From Candidatus Nitrotoga fabula (lineage in GTDB: Bacteria; Pseudomonadota; Gammaproteobacteria; Burkholderiales; Gallionellaceae), in assembly GCF_905221025.1 (NCBI RefSeq), contig NZ_CAJNBL010000008.1, positions 62,001 to 126,000 on the forward strand: a DNA stretch of 64,000 bases, given 5' to 3'. Below are positions 53,211-62,602 of the stretch, one piece after another. The position numbers were made by a program, and so were the translations under genes. Every line of letters starts with the position of its first letter. Position 1 is the stretch's first letter. The notes under the pieces are model-generated. The model did no database searches. It saw only the letters and a program-made list of their open reading frames with translations, and had not been told where the DNA came from.

Positions 53211-54665
53211 TTAACGGCTGGTTTTGCCCGGGGCCTGGGCCGGAAAGTCCAGCATGCCCATCGACTGGGCCAGGACTGCCTTGGCGATGTGCCAGTTATA
53301 GATGGCCTGGATATTCTGCATGCGCGCGTTGGCAAGGGATGCCTGGGCAAGCAGCAAATCCAGTATGTTCCCCACGCCCGCCTGGTAGCGTCCGCGCGCG
53401 ACCCTTTCCGACTGTGTGGCGCCGGACAGCAGGGTAAGGCTGCTTTTCACCGCCTGGGTTCCGGTGAGAACGCCCTGGTAAGCTTTCCATACGTCCAGCG
53501 CAATTTGCTGGCTCAGCTTTTCACTCTGGGCCAGGCGCGCTTCAACCTGTGTCTCGGCAGCCCGGATGCGATAGGTGTTATTGAAACCGGTAAACAGCGG
53601 GAAATTGACCGACACGCCCACCGAAGCATTGCTCGCCGGGGCAAAGATGCCGAAATTGCTTTCGGACACATTGGATGTCAGGGAAATCGTCGGCATTCCC
53701 GCAGCTTTTGCCACTTCCACGCTGGCCTTGGCTGCATTGACCTGTGCTTTCGCTGCGGCCAGATCCGGGCGCAGGTTGCGCGCTTCCTCGATCAGCCCGG
53801 CGATATCATGTTCGAATTGCACGCCTGCCATATGCAGGGTGGGAGGCGCAATCACAAAATCCCGGTTGGCATCTTCCCCCATGACGTTTGCCAGCGCTCC
53901 CCTGGCATTTCTGGCCTCACCCTCGGCCTGTATCCGCAGCAAGGTTGCCTGCGCATGGGCTGTTTCGGCCTGCAGCTTGTCTGCCAGCGTGCCCGTGCCG
54001 ACTTTGTGGCGGCTGGTAGCGGCATGGACACTTTCAAGAGCGGATTTTTCCGCCTGCTCCAGGGATTCTACCGCGGCACGGGTTGAAAAAAGCTGATAAT
54101 AGGCCTGTACTGCGGCCAGGAACACCGACTGGATCGTCGCATCCTGGGTCAGGTTCAGCGCGGTCAGAACCTGTCTGGCATTATCCAGGGCGGCCGCACG
54201 ACCGCCAAAATCATACAGCAGGTAATTCAGGGAGGCGTTAAGGCTGTGCTGGCTCAGGTTGGTGGCACCCGGCGCACGCGAACCACCACCTTCAATCCGG
54301 CTCCTGTTCTGCGAAGCGCCGACACTGATCGTTGGCAAGTAGGCAGACTGGCTGACCCCCACCTGGGCCGCCTGTACCCTTGCATTCGCCCAGGCTTCGC
54401 GAGTTTGCGGATTATTGCACAGTGCGCGTTCCACCACATCCGTCAAGGTGAGCCGGGTTCCGGAAACCGGCACTTTCCCGCAGGGAGTCATCGCCAGGGG
54501 GCGGTGCACGCTGTCTGAAACCGAACTTGCAGTAAGCCCGCGTGTAGAAAAAGGATCGATAGGCTCCGGCATGGCAGGAAAAGACCATCCGGCCAGCATG
54601 CAGGCCAGAATTGCGATTGCAGCCTTGCGCCTACCTTTCGAACCATCCGGAAACAGAAAAAGCAC
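53211..54665 (-). CDS. TolC-family outer-membrane efflux protein
   Basis: 484 residues from GTG 54665, with AAGGA well spaced upstream. A signal segment (AAIAILACMLAGWSFPAMPEP) leads into two outer-membrane-efflux repeats with long helices (LTLTDVVERALCNNPQTREAWANARVQ). It forms the trimeric barrel and periplasmic tunnel for the MacA/MacB-like system behind it. It is the first gene of the operon and divergent from the BigR-like regulator, separated by about 500 bp. Confidence 0.92.
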   Translation of the reverse strand: MLFLFPDGSKGRRKAAIAILACMLAGWSFPAMPEPIDPFSTRGLTASSVSDSVHRPLAMTPCGKVPVSGTRLTLTDVVERALCNNPQTREAWANARVQAAQVGVSQSAYLPTISVGASQNRSRIEGGGSRAPGATNLSQHSLNASLNYLLYDFGGRAAALDNARQVLTALNLTQDATIQSVFLAAVQAYYQLFSTRAAVESLEQAEKSALESVHAATSRHKVGTGTLADKLQAETAHAQATLLRIQAEGEARNARGALANVMGEDANRDFVIAPPTLHMAGVQFEHDIAGLIEEARNLRPDLAAAKAQVNAAKASVEVAKAAGMPTISLTSNVSESNFGIFAPASNASVGVSVNFPLFTGFNNTYRIRAAETQVEARLAQSEKLSQQIALDVWKAYQGVLTGTQAVKSSLTLLSGATQSERVARGRYQAGVGNILDLLLAQASLANARMQNIQAIYNWHIAKAVLAQSMGMLDFPAQAPGKTSR

Positions 54666-55169
54666 TTTATATTCCTTCCTCCCGGCAACGCATCACCCGG
54701 CATTCGCACAGAATCCTTGCCCTGCCTGCAAAATCCTGTCTGAATTTTTAGCCAACAAAACCTTCCAGTGCAATGATGTTTGTCTTGCTAAAGACAGGAC
54801 AGGCAATCCGATTTTGCACAAATGTTGCAGAGTTGGATAGTTTTTTATATCAAAGTTGCCATGCCCGCAATATTTATTCGACTGGCAAACGCCAACAAGC
54901 CAGAATGACCCTTGTTTCTTGAGAATTCGGCTGTTATACCGATAATTGCTATGATATTCTTGCATTTTCAACCGGAAGGAGTTGCGCATCACCAGGAAAC
55001 AAACCATTTAATGCACAGATTCATCCAGCTGCCATTACTTTTTTTATCCAGTAATCCATTCGTTCCGCTGGTGAATTTCTGTAACAATAAAAATGAACAA
55101 TCCATATTAAAATGTTTCACAATATTATATAATATTGTATAATATTATCATTTGGACGGAGATACATGA
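54666..55169. other. Divergent intergenic region between tolC-like and bigR-like genes
   Basis: About 500 bp. The right end carries the regulator promoter listed separately. The left end should hold the efflux promoter. Frames of 75-105 codons on both strands look non-coding: AT-rich, without ribosome-binding sites or domains. Confidence 0.45.
55115..55143 (+). promoter_or_regulatory. BigR-like operon promoter with a palindromic operator in the spacer
   Basis: TTTCAC (55115-55120), a 17-base spacer and a perfect TATAAT (55138-55143). The spacer is almost exactly a 16-bp perfect palindrome, AATATTATATAATATT (55121-55136), and a second, overlapping AT-rich dyad extends to 55148. An ArsR-type repressor bound here would cover the polymerase site, so autorepression by the next gene is likely. 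Confidence 0.65.
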
Positions 55170-55505
55170 ATGAATGTCGTAGCTGAAGGACTGGATTTGT
55201 CCGCCATGCACGCTTCTGCTACGGAAGCCTGCAAACTCCTGAAGGCCCTGGCCAACCCGGATCGTTTGCTGCTGCTATGCCAGATGACGCAGGGGGAACT
55301 TTGTGTCAGAGAACTGGAACAGTTGCTGAACATCAAGCAACCCACCCTCTCCCAACAGCTGACCGTCCTGCGCGAGGAACAGTTGGTCCACACCCGGCGC
55401 GTAGGAAAACAGATCTTTTATTCCATTGCCAGCAAGCAAGCGATGGCTGTCATGCAAGTGCTGTATGAGCAATTCTGCAAGTCTGACACGGGAGCGGCAG
55501 AATAA
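55170..55505 (+). CDS. bigR: ArsR-family persulfide sensor, BigR/SqrR type
   Basis: 111 residues. The winged helix is [35 protein letters not shown]. Cys37 (LLLLCQMTQ) and Cys103 (LYEQFCKS) are 66 residues apart, the same spacing as the redox pair of BigR and SqrR, which form a disulfide or tetrasulfide with reactive sulfur species and then leave the DNA. Two more Cys (21, 45) are present. It leads an operon of sulfur transporters; its TAA overlaps the next ATG. No metal-site ArsR motif is evident. Confidence 0.85.
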   Translation: MNVVAEGLDLSAMHASATEACKLLKALANPDRLLLLCQMTQGELCVRELEQLLNIKQPTLSQQLTVLREEQLVHTRRVGKQIFYSIASKQAMAVMQVLYEQFCKSDTGAAE

Positions 55506-55936
55506 TGGGGATCGACTGGACCAATTTTACCCCGTGGTCATCTCTTGCCGGGGGTTTATTGATTGGCCTTGCCACCGCCGCTTTTGTTCTGCTGAACGGC
55601 CGGATTGCAGGCATCAGCGGCATACTGGGCGGCCTGCTGCGCCCTGTAAGGGGGGATGCCGGATGGAGAGTCGCCTTTATTACGGGTCTCATTTTTTCAC
55701 CGTTTGCCTATAGCCTGGTCGCACCCCTTCCGGCGATTCATACCGATACCGGTACGGCAATCCTGATTCTTGCCGGCCTGCTGGTCGGCCTGGGCACCCG
55801 CTATGGTTCCGGCTGCACCAGCGGGCATGGGGTTTGCGGTATTTCGCGGCTTTCCCCGCGCTCAATGGTTGCCACCGCCTCGTTTATGCTGGCCGGTTTT
55901 GCAACCGTATATGTCGTACGCCACCTGTTCCATTAA
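55505..55936 (+). CDS. YeeE/YedE sulfur-compound transporter half, first
   Basis: 143 residues with about four membrane segments. The conserved Cys motif is [20 protein letters not shown], known from the thiosulfate channel TsuA, where Cys residues pass the substrate along. Two half-size YedE proteins encoded in tandem are usual in BigR operons. It starts by overlapping the regulator stop and is 12 bp ahead of the second half. Confidence 0.9.
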   Translation: MGIDWTNFTPWSSLAGGLLIGLATAAFVLLNGRIAGISGILGGLLRPVRGDAGWRVAFITGLIFSPFAYSLVAPLPAIHTDTGTAILILAGLLVGLGTRYGSGCTSGHGVCGISRLSPRSMVATASFMLAGFATVYVVRHLFH

Positions 55937-55948
55937 AGGAGTCTATCC

Positions 55949-56377
55949 ATGCAAATCGTAACGGCTTTCGTCACTGGCCTGCTGTTCGGGCTGGGTCTGA
56001 TCCTGTCCGGCATGACCGACCCGACCAAGGTGACAGGCTTCCTGGATATTGCCGGAGCATGGAATCCTTCCCTGATATTTGTAATGGGAGGGGCCATTCT
56101 GGTAGCCATGGTCGCTTTCCGCATAGCCGGTACACGCACCCGCGCCCTGCTGGGGGGAGCCATGCATCTGCCCACTGCCCGCCAGATCGACAAAAGACTG
56201 ATTCTGGGAGGAGTGATTTTCGGGATCGGCTGGGGACTGGCCGGATACTGTCCCGGCCCGGCTTTGGCATCGCTGGCTACCGGCGGAATCAAACCTCTGA
56301 TCTTTGTCCTCGCCATGCTTGCCGGTATGGCGATCTACGAAATCCTGAGCCGCTTCCCGGACACAAAACGACACTAA
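55949..56377 (+). CDS. YeeE/YedE sulfur-compound transporter half, second (DUF6691)
   Basis: 142 residues, AAAGGAG before the ATG. Membrane segments include VTAFVTGLLFGLGLILSGM and LILGGVIFGIGWGLAGYCPGPA; the GYCPGPAL Cys motif is the partner of the first half. Together they likely form one channel for thiosulfate or another reduced sulfur compound. The next gene is a TauE-like exporter on the same strand. Confidence 0.88.
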   Translation: MQIVTAFVTGLLFGLGLILSGMTDPTKVTGFLDIAGAWNPSLIFVMGGAILVAMVAFRIAGTRTRALLGGAMHLPTARQIDKRLILGGVIFGIGWGLAGYCPGPALASLATGGIKPLIFVLAMLAGMAIYEILSRFPDTKRH

Positions 56378-56433
56378 CCCTGTCCGCCTGTGCCCTGGGA
56401 ACCACACGTTCAGGAAAGGAGCGCCCTCATGAA

Positions 56434-57276
56434 ATGCGGCACACGGTTCACCAGAATAGGTCCATGATGGTCACCGAACTGGCACTGGGTTTTGCAGTCG
56501 GCGCCATCATGGCGCTGACCGGGGCCGGAGGTGGAATCCTGGCGGTTCCAGTGCTCATGTTCGGCCTGCAACTGAATGTCAGCCAGGCCGGACCGGTAGG
56601 TCTGATGGCCGTAGGGCTTGCGGCCACCCTGGGAGCGGCTGCAGCTTTGCCTGCAGGAACGGTCCGCTATCGGGCCGCAATATTGATGTCCGTTTCCGGT
56701 ATGCTGCTATCACCGCTGGGCATATGGCTTTCGCACCGGACCGACGGCCGCTGGCTCGCCATCCTGTTCTCTCTCCTGCTGTTTTTCGTTGCATACCGCT
56801 CTTTCCGCCATGCCAGAAAACAGTCCCAGTTCAACGTGCAAGGCGCCGCCGGACAGGCACAAGAGCCCACCTGCCTTCAGAACCCCCGTAGCGGCCGTTT
56901 TGTCTGGACCGCCCGCTGCATGCGAGCCCTGGTGCTGGCTGGTGGAATTGCGGGTTTTTTCTCCGGACTGCTGGGCGTGGGCAGCGGATTCATTATCGTT
57001 CCTGCCTTGCAGCATTTTACGGGACTGGCCATGCAGTCCGTCATTGCCACTTCGCTGACCGTCATTGCACTGGTGTCCTGGACAGGAGTTCTGTTCAACT
57101 ATACTTCCGGAAGCCTGGACATGGACACGGCGCTGCCATTTTGCACCGGGGCAATGGCAGGTATGCTGGCCGGGAGATTCATGCCGCACTGGCTGACAGA
57201 ATTCCAGGTGCAAATCAGTTTTGCCGTGCTGTCGGCAGTTGTGGCTACCGGGATGCTCCTTTTTTCCTTTGCATAG
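56434..57276 (+). CDS. TauE/SafE-family sulfite exporter
   Basis: About 280 residues from ATG 56434 (AGGAG 12 bases upstream); ATG 56464 is an alternative that begins directly with the first membrane helix. Two repeated four-helix halves carry the family motifs GAIMALTGAGGGILAVPVL and GGIAGFFSGLLGVGSGFIIVPAL. It should export sulfite or a related anion from the cytoplasm, closing the sulfur-handling operon started by the persulfide sensor. The linker between the halves is longer than usual and Cys-containing. Confidence 0.85.
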   Translation: MRHTVHQNRSMMVTELALGFAVGAIMALTGAGGGILAVPVLMFGLQLNVSQAGPVGLMAVGLAATLGAAAALPAGTVRYRAAILMSVSGMLLSPLGIWLSHRTDGRWLAILFSLLLFFVAYRSFRHARKQSQFNVQGAAGQAQEPTCLQNPRSGRFVWTARCMRALVLAGGIAGFFSGLLGVGSGFIIVPALQHFTGLAMQSVIATSLTVIALVSWTGVLFNYTSGSLDMDTALPFCTGAMAGMLAGRFMPHWLTEFQVQISFAVLSAVVATGMLLFSFA

Positions 57277-57475
57277 TTTGCCTTGCTGGTACAGCCGACC
57301 CAATTTCCCGCGTGGGAGGCTATGCATCCCACACAGTTCCTGCACGAGCTTGCCTCTTACGCCTGCCCCAATCACGGAACCACAACCGATCTCTGTCTCC
57401 GGACCGTTGCCTGATGTCCGGACCTATCCGGGTCTCTCATACTGGTATGGCCGCACCATTCAGCGCGCAACCATT

Positions 57476-58384
57476 TCAGTCGATGGAGAAATGCGGAACC
57501 ATGCAATCCGTCGCCGTCACTGCCGGTTGCCGGGTCAGCAGCGTGATCAATGTAGCCAGCTGATCACGCATCTGGCGACGATCCACGATCATGTCAATCG
57601 CGCCGTGCTTCAGCAGAAACTCCGCGCGCTGGAAACCTTCCGGCAGCGTTTCGCGCACCGTCTGCTGGATAACCCGCGCACCGGCAAAACCTATCATCGC
57701 CCCCGGCTCGGCAATCACCACATCCCCCATAAAGGCAAAACTGGCAGAAACACCTCCCATAGTCGGGTCGGTCAGTACCGAAATGAATGGGAGCTTCTCT
57801 GCGCTGAACTGGGTCAGTGCCGCGCAGGTTTTTGCCATTTGCATCAACGATAGCAATCCTTCCTGCATCCGGGCCCCTCCGCTGGCGGCAAAACAGATGA
57901 AAGGGGTTCTCTGCTCTGAAGCAAGCTGTACACCCCGTACAAAACGCTCGCCTACTACCGATCCCATGGATCCGCCCATGAAACTGAATTCAAATACCGC
58001 AGCTACCAGGGGGATGGCATGCACACTCCCCTGCATTACCACCAGCGCGTCTGTCTCGCCGGTTTCCCGCTGGGCGGTCGCCAGGCGTTCGCTGTATTTT
58101 CTGCTGTCCTTGAATTTCAGCGTATCCAGCGGTTGCACCTCTGCACCAATCTCGAACCGTCCTTCTGCATCCAGCAGCCAGTCCAGCCGGGCACGCGCGG
58201 TAATGCGGTGATGATGATTGCACTTGGGGCATACGCTTTTATTTTTCTCCAGATCGGCGTAATACAGCACTCCATGACAGGAAGGGCATTTGTGCCATAA
58301 TCCTTCGGGCACATTTTTTTTGCTTTCTTCCCCCGATTCCCTGCGCTTGATTTTTGGGGGCAATAATTTCTGAAACCAACTCAT
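57476..58384 (-). CDS. accD: Acetyl-CoA carboxylase carboxyltransferase subunit beta
   Basis: 302 residues. The N-terminal zinc ribbon ([29 protein letters not shown]) has four Cys. The crotonase-like core contains [15 protein letters not shown] and [20 protein letters not shown]. With AccA it moves carboxyl from biotin to acetyl-CoA, the first step of fatty-acid synthesis. It follows trpA on the same strand, a common betaproteobacterial order; folC, often next, is not present here. Confidence 0.97.
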   Translation of the reverse strand: MSWFQKLLPPKIKRRESGEESKKNVPEGLWHKCPSCHGVLYYADLEKNKSVCPKCNHHHRITARARLDWLLDAEGRFEIGAEVQPLDTLKFKDSRKYSERLATAQRETGETDALVVMQGSVHAIPLVAAVFEFSFMGGSMGSVVGERFVRGVQLASEQRTPFICFAASGGARMQEGLLSLMQMAKTCAALTQFSAEKLPFISVLTDPTMGGVSASFAFMGDVVIAEPGAMIGFAGARVIQQTVRETLPEGFQRAEFLLKHGAIDMIVDRRQMRDQLATLITLLTRQPAVTATDCMVPHFSID

Positions 58385-58576
58385 GCAATCCTCCTGAATC
58401 CTTTAAACCCGAATGTTGCATTGGTCGCATATGGATTGCCCGGAATCATTACCTTCCGGGCAAGGTGTCATCCGCGCAAATCCCGCGAACCGAACCGCAT
58501 TGCTGAACGAATGCACAGGTCTGCACAAAGTTCTTGAATATATGAAAAATGATTACAACAGCATGGCCGCGGCCTG

Positions 58577-59377
58577 CTAGGCATGATCGATTGCGTGGCG
58601 CAATTCCCTGACCACCTTTGCAACATTAAGAATCACGGAGTCTTCGCCCGAGTTCTCAATTTCCTGCACGATACGACTGCCGACGACCACGCCATCGCAT
58701 AACCGGGAGACAGCGCGAGCGGCATCGGCGTCACGGATTCCAAAGCCCACACCGATAGGCAACCCGACGTATTCGCGTAAATGCGGTATTTTTTGTTCCA
58801 CGGCGGAAAGGTCCAGGTGCCCGGCGCCAGTCACGCCCTTGAGCGAAACATAGTACACATAGCCACGCGCCAGCCTGGCTACCTGGGCAATACGGTCATC
58901 ATCTGTAGTGGGCGCAAGCAGAAAAATTGGATCCACTCCATGACGGTGCAGATGACCGAACGCCTCATGGCTTTCTTCGGGCGGGAAATCTACCGTGAGC
59001 ACCCCATCCACACCAGCCTGTGCACAACGGGCTGCAAAAGTTTCCCAGCCCATGGTCTCGACAGGATTGCCATAACCCATGAGCACGATCGGGGTATGTG
59101 CATCCGTGGTTCGGAATTTCTCCACCATGTCGAGCACATCATGCAATGCTACGCCATGCCTGAGCGCCCGCTCCGAAGCACGCTGAATCGTCGGCCCATC
59201 CGCCATCGGGTCGGAAAAAGGCACACCAACCTCGATAATATCTGCCCCTGCCTCTGTCAACGCATGCATCAGCGGAACCGTAATTTCAGGATTGGGATCT
59301 CCCGCTGTAATAAAAGGAATCAGCGCCTTGCGGCCGTGCTGTTTCAGTTTTTCAAAAGTAGTCTGAATGCGAGACAT
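58577..59377 (-). CDS. trpA: Tryptophan synthase alpha subunit
   Basis: 266 residues. The catalytic Glu is in [21 protein letters not shown], and the second acidic residue is in [11 protein letters not shown]. The phosphate-binding Gly loop is [12 protein letters not shown]. It cleaves indole-3-glycerol phosphate and passes indole to TrpB. It follows trpB by 29 bp. Confidence 0.97.
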   Translation of the reverse strand: MSRIQTTFEKLKQHGRKALIPFITAGDPNPEITVPLMHALTEAGADIIEVGVPFSDPMADGPTIQRASERALRHGVALHDVLDMVEKFRTTDAHTPIVLMGYGNPVETMGWETFAARCAQAGVDGVLTVDFPPEESHEAFGHLHRHGVDPIFLLAPTTDDDRIAQVARLARGYVYYVSLKGVTGAGHLDLSAVEQKIPHLREYVGLPIGVGFGIRDADAARAVSRLCDGVVVGSRIVQEIENSGEDSVILNVAKVVRELRHAIDHA

Positions 59378-59406
59378 AAAATACCTGTCATGAAATGGTT
59401 CAACAA

Positions 59407-60603
59407 TTACAATTCAATACCGGAAACCCGCGCCACCGTCGCCATATCCTTGTCCCCGCGCCCGGATAAATTCACCAGCAGGATCTGATCCGGGGTCATG
59501 GTGGGTGCGATCTTGGCCGCATAAGCCAGGGCATGGCTGGATTCCAGCGCAGGAATGATACCTTCATAATGGCACAAATCATGAAAAGCCTGCAGCGCCT
59601 CTGCATCCTCAACGGCCACATATTGCGCCCGTCCGCTGTCCTTGAGCCATGCATGCTCGGGGCCGACCCCGGGATAATCCAGTCCGGCGGAAATGGAGTG
59701 CGTCTCGATAATCTGGCCGTTTCCATCCTGCAGCAGATAGGTACGGTTGCCGTGGAGAACGCCCGGCCTGCCTGCAGTCAATGCCGCAGCATGATGCCCG
59801 CTGGCAATACCGCTACCTGCGGCTTCCACGCCGATGAGCTGCACCCCCTGCACCCCAATATAGGAATGGAAAATTCCCATTGCATTCGATCCCCCCCCGA
59901 CACAGGCGATGACTGCATCCGGCTGGCGTCCTGCCAGTTCCGGCATTTGCACCACGCATTCTTTTCCCACCACCGAATTAAAGTCACGTACCATCATCGG
60001 ATAGGGATGCGGCCCCGCAACCGTGCCAATGATATAAAAAGTGTTTTCAATGTTGGTTACCCAGTCGCGCATTGCTTCGTTCAAGGCATCCTTGAGGGTT
60101 TTGGAACCGCTCTCCACCGGCACCACGGTAGCGCCCAGAAGTTTCATGCGATATACATTCATGGCCTGGCGCTTGACATCTTCCGCGCCCATGTACACCA
60201 CACATTCCATGCCGTATCGTGCAGCCACCGTAGCTGTCGCGACACCGTGCTGTCCCGCACCGGTCTCTGCGATAACCCGCGGCTTGCCCATGCGCTTTGC
60301 CAGCAGCGCCTGTCCAACCGTGTTATTCACCTTGTGCGCACCGGTATGGTTGAGGTCTTCGCGCTTCAGGTAAATCTGCGCACCCTTGAGCCGTTGAGAC
60401 CAGTGACGGGCATGGTAAACCGGGCTGGGACGACCGACATAATGCCTGAGCTCATGGGCAAACTCGGCCTGAAAGACCGGATCGGCAGAATAGTGCTCAT
60501 AGGCGAGACGCAACTCCTCCAGCGCGCCCATCAGTGTTTCGGCAACATAAATGCCGCCATAAGGGCCAAAATGACCTGTGCTGTCAGGATAGTTGTAAGC
60601 CAA
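59407..60603 (-). CDS. trpB: Tryptophan synthase beta subunit
   Basis: About 398 residues from TTG 60603, chosen because the family N-terminus ([19 protein letters not shown]) begins there and GGAGAT lies upstream; an ATG at 60645 is an alternative. The pyridoxal phosphate Lys is in [13 protein letters not shown], and the phosphate loop is [12 protein letters not shown]. It joins indole and serine. The start lies inside the 3' end of trpF by 20 bp, so translation is coupled. Confidence 0.95.
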   Translation of the reverse strand: MAYNYPDSTGHFGPYGGIYVAETLMGALEELRLAYEHYSADPVFQAEFAHELRHYVGRPSPVYHARHWSQRLKGAQIYLKREDLNHTGAHKVNNTVGQALLAKRMGKPRVIAETGAGQHGVATATVAARYGMECVVYMGAEDVKRQAMNVYRMKLLGATVVPVESGSKTLKDALNEAMRDWVTNIENTFYIIGTVAGPHPYPMMVRDFNSVVGKECVVQMPELAGRQPDAVIACVGGGSNAMGIFHSYIGVQGVQLIGVEAAGSGIASGHHAAALTAGRPGVLHGNRTYLLQDGNGQIIETHSISAGLDYPGVGPEHAWLKDSGRAQYVAVEDAEALQAFHDLCHYEGIIPALESSHALAYAAKIAPTMTPDQILLVNLSGRGDKDMATVARVSGIEL

Positions 60604-61213
60604 TTTTCTTGATCTCCATAATGAATGCTGCGATTTTCGCGGCATCCTTAATTCCTTTAGCAGATTCCACACCACTGGAAACGTCCACCGCCCAGGGGCG
60701 CACCTGCATGATTGCATCCGCCACATTGCCGGCATGCAGTCCACCGGACAGAACCACCGGATGCGGCAGACCTTGCGGTATCAATGACCAGTCAAATGCA
60801 ATTCCGGTGCCGCCATGGGTACCCTCGATATAAGCATCCAGCAGCAATCCTTGCGCATCCTGATAGCGTGCTGCGCATTGTACCAAATTCAACCCGTTTT
60901 TGACCCGCAGTGCTTTTAAATAGGGGCGCCCAAACTGCCTGCAGAAATCCGGTTCCTCCTCTCCATGAAACTGCAGCACATCCAGCGGAACCTGCCGCAG
61001 CGTTTCCCGCACATTCTCAGCGCTGGCATTGACAAACAGGCCAACCAGCGTCACAAAGGGCGGGATCGCTGCTGCCAGCAGCGCGGCCTGCTTCCGCTCC
61101 ACATTGCGCGGACTTTTATCATAAAATACCAGCCCGATCGCATCCGCGCCGCCATGCGCAGCCGCCAGAACATCCTCCACGCGAGTAATGCCGCAAATTT
61201 TTATCCGGGTCAT
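60584..61213 (-). CDS. trpF: Phosphoribosylanthranilate isomerase
   Basis: 209 residues, a complete TIM barrel. [11 protein letters not shown] carries the catalytic Cys, and the catalytic Asp lies in [26 protein letters not shown] and VDVSSGVES form the phosphate site. It converts phosphoribosylanthranilate to the 1-deoxyribulose form in tryptophan synthesis. It is first in the trpF-trpB-trpA run. Confidence 0.96.
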   Translation of the reverse strand: MTRIKICGITRVEDVLAAAHGGADAIGLVFYDKSPRNVERKQAALLAAAIPPFVTLVGLFVNASAENVRETLRQVPLDVLQFHGEEEPDFCRQFGRPYLKALRVKNGLNLVQCAARYQDAQGLLLDAYIEGTHGGTGIAFDWSLIPQGLPHPVVLSGGLHAGNVADAIMQVRPWAVDVSSGVESAKGIKDAAKIAAFIMEIKKIGLQLS

Positions 61214-61475
61214 GAAAGGCTGGGATACTGTTAGAAAATATCGTATTGTAATGCATCCATGCGCTCCGGATTACAAGCGCGGCTCTGTAGCGCAAGCCAA
61301 AGATATTCCCTGATAATATGTAAAAATACAAAAATCCTGGCTGGGCATGCATCTTCTGCCGAAACAGACTAGATTTCCCGGCATTTACCGGATTAATTTA
61401 CCGGGTATCGGCCTTTCCCTGAACCAAAAACCTGCCTCATGCTCCAATCCGGAATTGCATGGAAGGAGCCGGATT

Positions 61476-62240
61476 TCAAGGTTCGATTTGCGGAAGGTTC
61501 CACTTTGCGTCGTAAAGCACCCTCCGCAGATACAATCCATCTGGCGCAAAGGTAGGTGCGGCAAGACCACGATCCTGGCTTTTCAGCACGTCGCGCAACC
61601 ACCCGGGGGGATATTTTCCCTTGCCGACATACACCAGACAGCCAACGATATTGCGCACCATATGATGCAGGAACGCATTCGCACTGAGATCAAAAATGAA
61701 CAAATCCCCTTTCCTGTCAATATCCAGTTGCGTCAGGTTCCTGACGGGAGATTTTGCCTGACATTCTGCGGCGCGCAAGGCGCTGAAATCCTGCTCCCCT
61801 AATAGATATTGCGCAGCCTCACGCATTTTTTCCAGATCCAGCGGGGCATGAAACCAGCCAGATTTTCCCGCATGCAGCGCGACCCGAGCCTGCCGGTTGA
61901 CAAGCAAATAACGATAACTGCGTGCCTGGGCAGAAAAACGGGCATGAAATTCTTCCGGAACAAGATGGGCCCACAGCACCGCAACATGATCCGGCAGCAA
62001 AGCGTTTACTCCACGCACCCAGGCAGACAGGGGACGCTGTGCATCGCTATTGAAATGCACCACCTGCTCCATGGCGTGTACGCCGGTATCGGTGCGGCCG
62101 GCAGCGACGACGGAAACCGGTTCATTGGCCACCCCGCTTATGGCCAGTTGCAATACATCCTGCACCGTACATCCCCCTGCCTGGGTTTGCCAGCCGAAAT
62201 ACCTGCTACCATCGTATTCGACCCCAAGTGCAATTCTCAC
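61476..62240 (-). CDS. truA: tRNA pseudouridine synthase A
   Basis: 254 residues. The catalytic Asp is in AAGRTDTGVHAMEQVVHF, and SANAFLHHMVRNIVG is the second conserved block. It makes pseudouridine at positions 38-40 of tRNA anticodon arms. It starts with GTG at 62240; I see no strong ribosome-binding site, and the start overlaps a small upstream frame by four bases. It stands between fimV and trpF. Confidence 0.95.
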   Translation of the reverse strand: MRIALGVEYDGSRYFGWQTQAGGCTVQDVLQLAISGVANEPVSVVAAGRTDTGVHAMEQVVHFNSDAQRPLSAWVRGVNALLPDHVAVLWAHLVPEEFHARFSAQARSYRYLLVNRQARVALHAGKSGWFHAPLDLEKMREAAQYLLGEQDFSALRAAECQAKSPVRNLTQLDIDRKGDLFIFDLSANAFLHHMVRNIVGCLVYVGKGKYPPGWLRDVLKSQDRGLAAPTFAPDGLYLRRVLYDAKWNLPQIEP

Positions 62241-62425
62241 AGCAGCACCAGTCCGTACAGAACCGCCAGCGCGAATAACAGCCAGGGCGACCGCAACAGA
62301 TCACAGGTCAACCATCCATGACCAGGTCTGTATTGCCTGGGAAAGGCCCACAGCGCTTCATCCGGGATCACATAAACATGGAAGAACAGCATCGGAAGCG
62401 TCACTCGGCACAGCCGGTGAAACAT
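62237..62425 (-). CDS. Possible small membrane protein ahead of truA
   Basis: A 62-codon frame that ends at TGA overlapping the truA GTG (GTGA). The last third is hydrophobic (LRSPWLLFALAVLYGLVLL) after a basic/aromatic middle. The stop-start overlap suggests translation into truA, which lacks its own good site. It might be a fragment of a larger membrane family; I do not recognise it. The start is uncertain (62425 or 62467). Confidence 0.3.
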   Translation of the reverse strand: MFHRLCRVTLPMLFFHVYVIPDEALWAFPRQYRPGHGWLTCDLLRSPWLLFALAVLYGLVLL

Positions 62426-62602
62426 GGCAACCAGACAGATAGACAAACAAAGGCAGGGGCTGAACAAATTTCATCCGGTTTGTCAGCACCGCATTTTCCT
62501 GAACCAAAGCTCACGCAGGGTTGCATCATGCCACCGATCGTTTCATCCGGTCATTGCAGGGCCGTTTCAGGCGTTAGCAGATTCACACCAGAACTGCCAG
62601 GA

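Noticed and set aside
57399-57421. CCGGAC...GTCCGG inverted repeat between tauE-like gene and accD
   Set aside because: Six-base stem with an eleven-base loop and no T-tract on either side; too weak to call a terminator.
59533-60612. 359-codon plus-strand frame opposite trpB
   Set aside because: Antisense to trpB with intact catalytic residues; no recognisable fold of its own.
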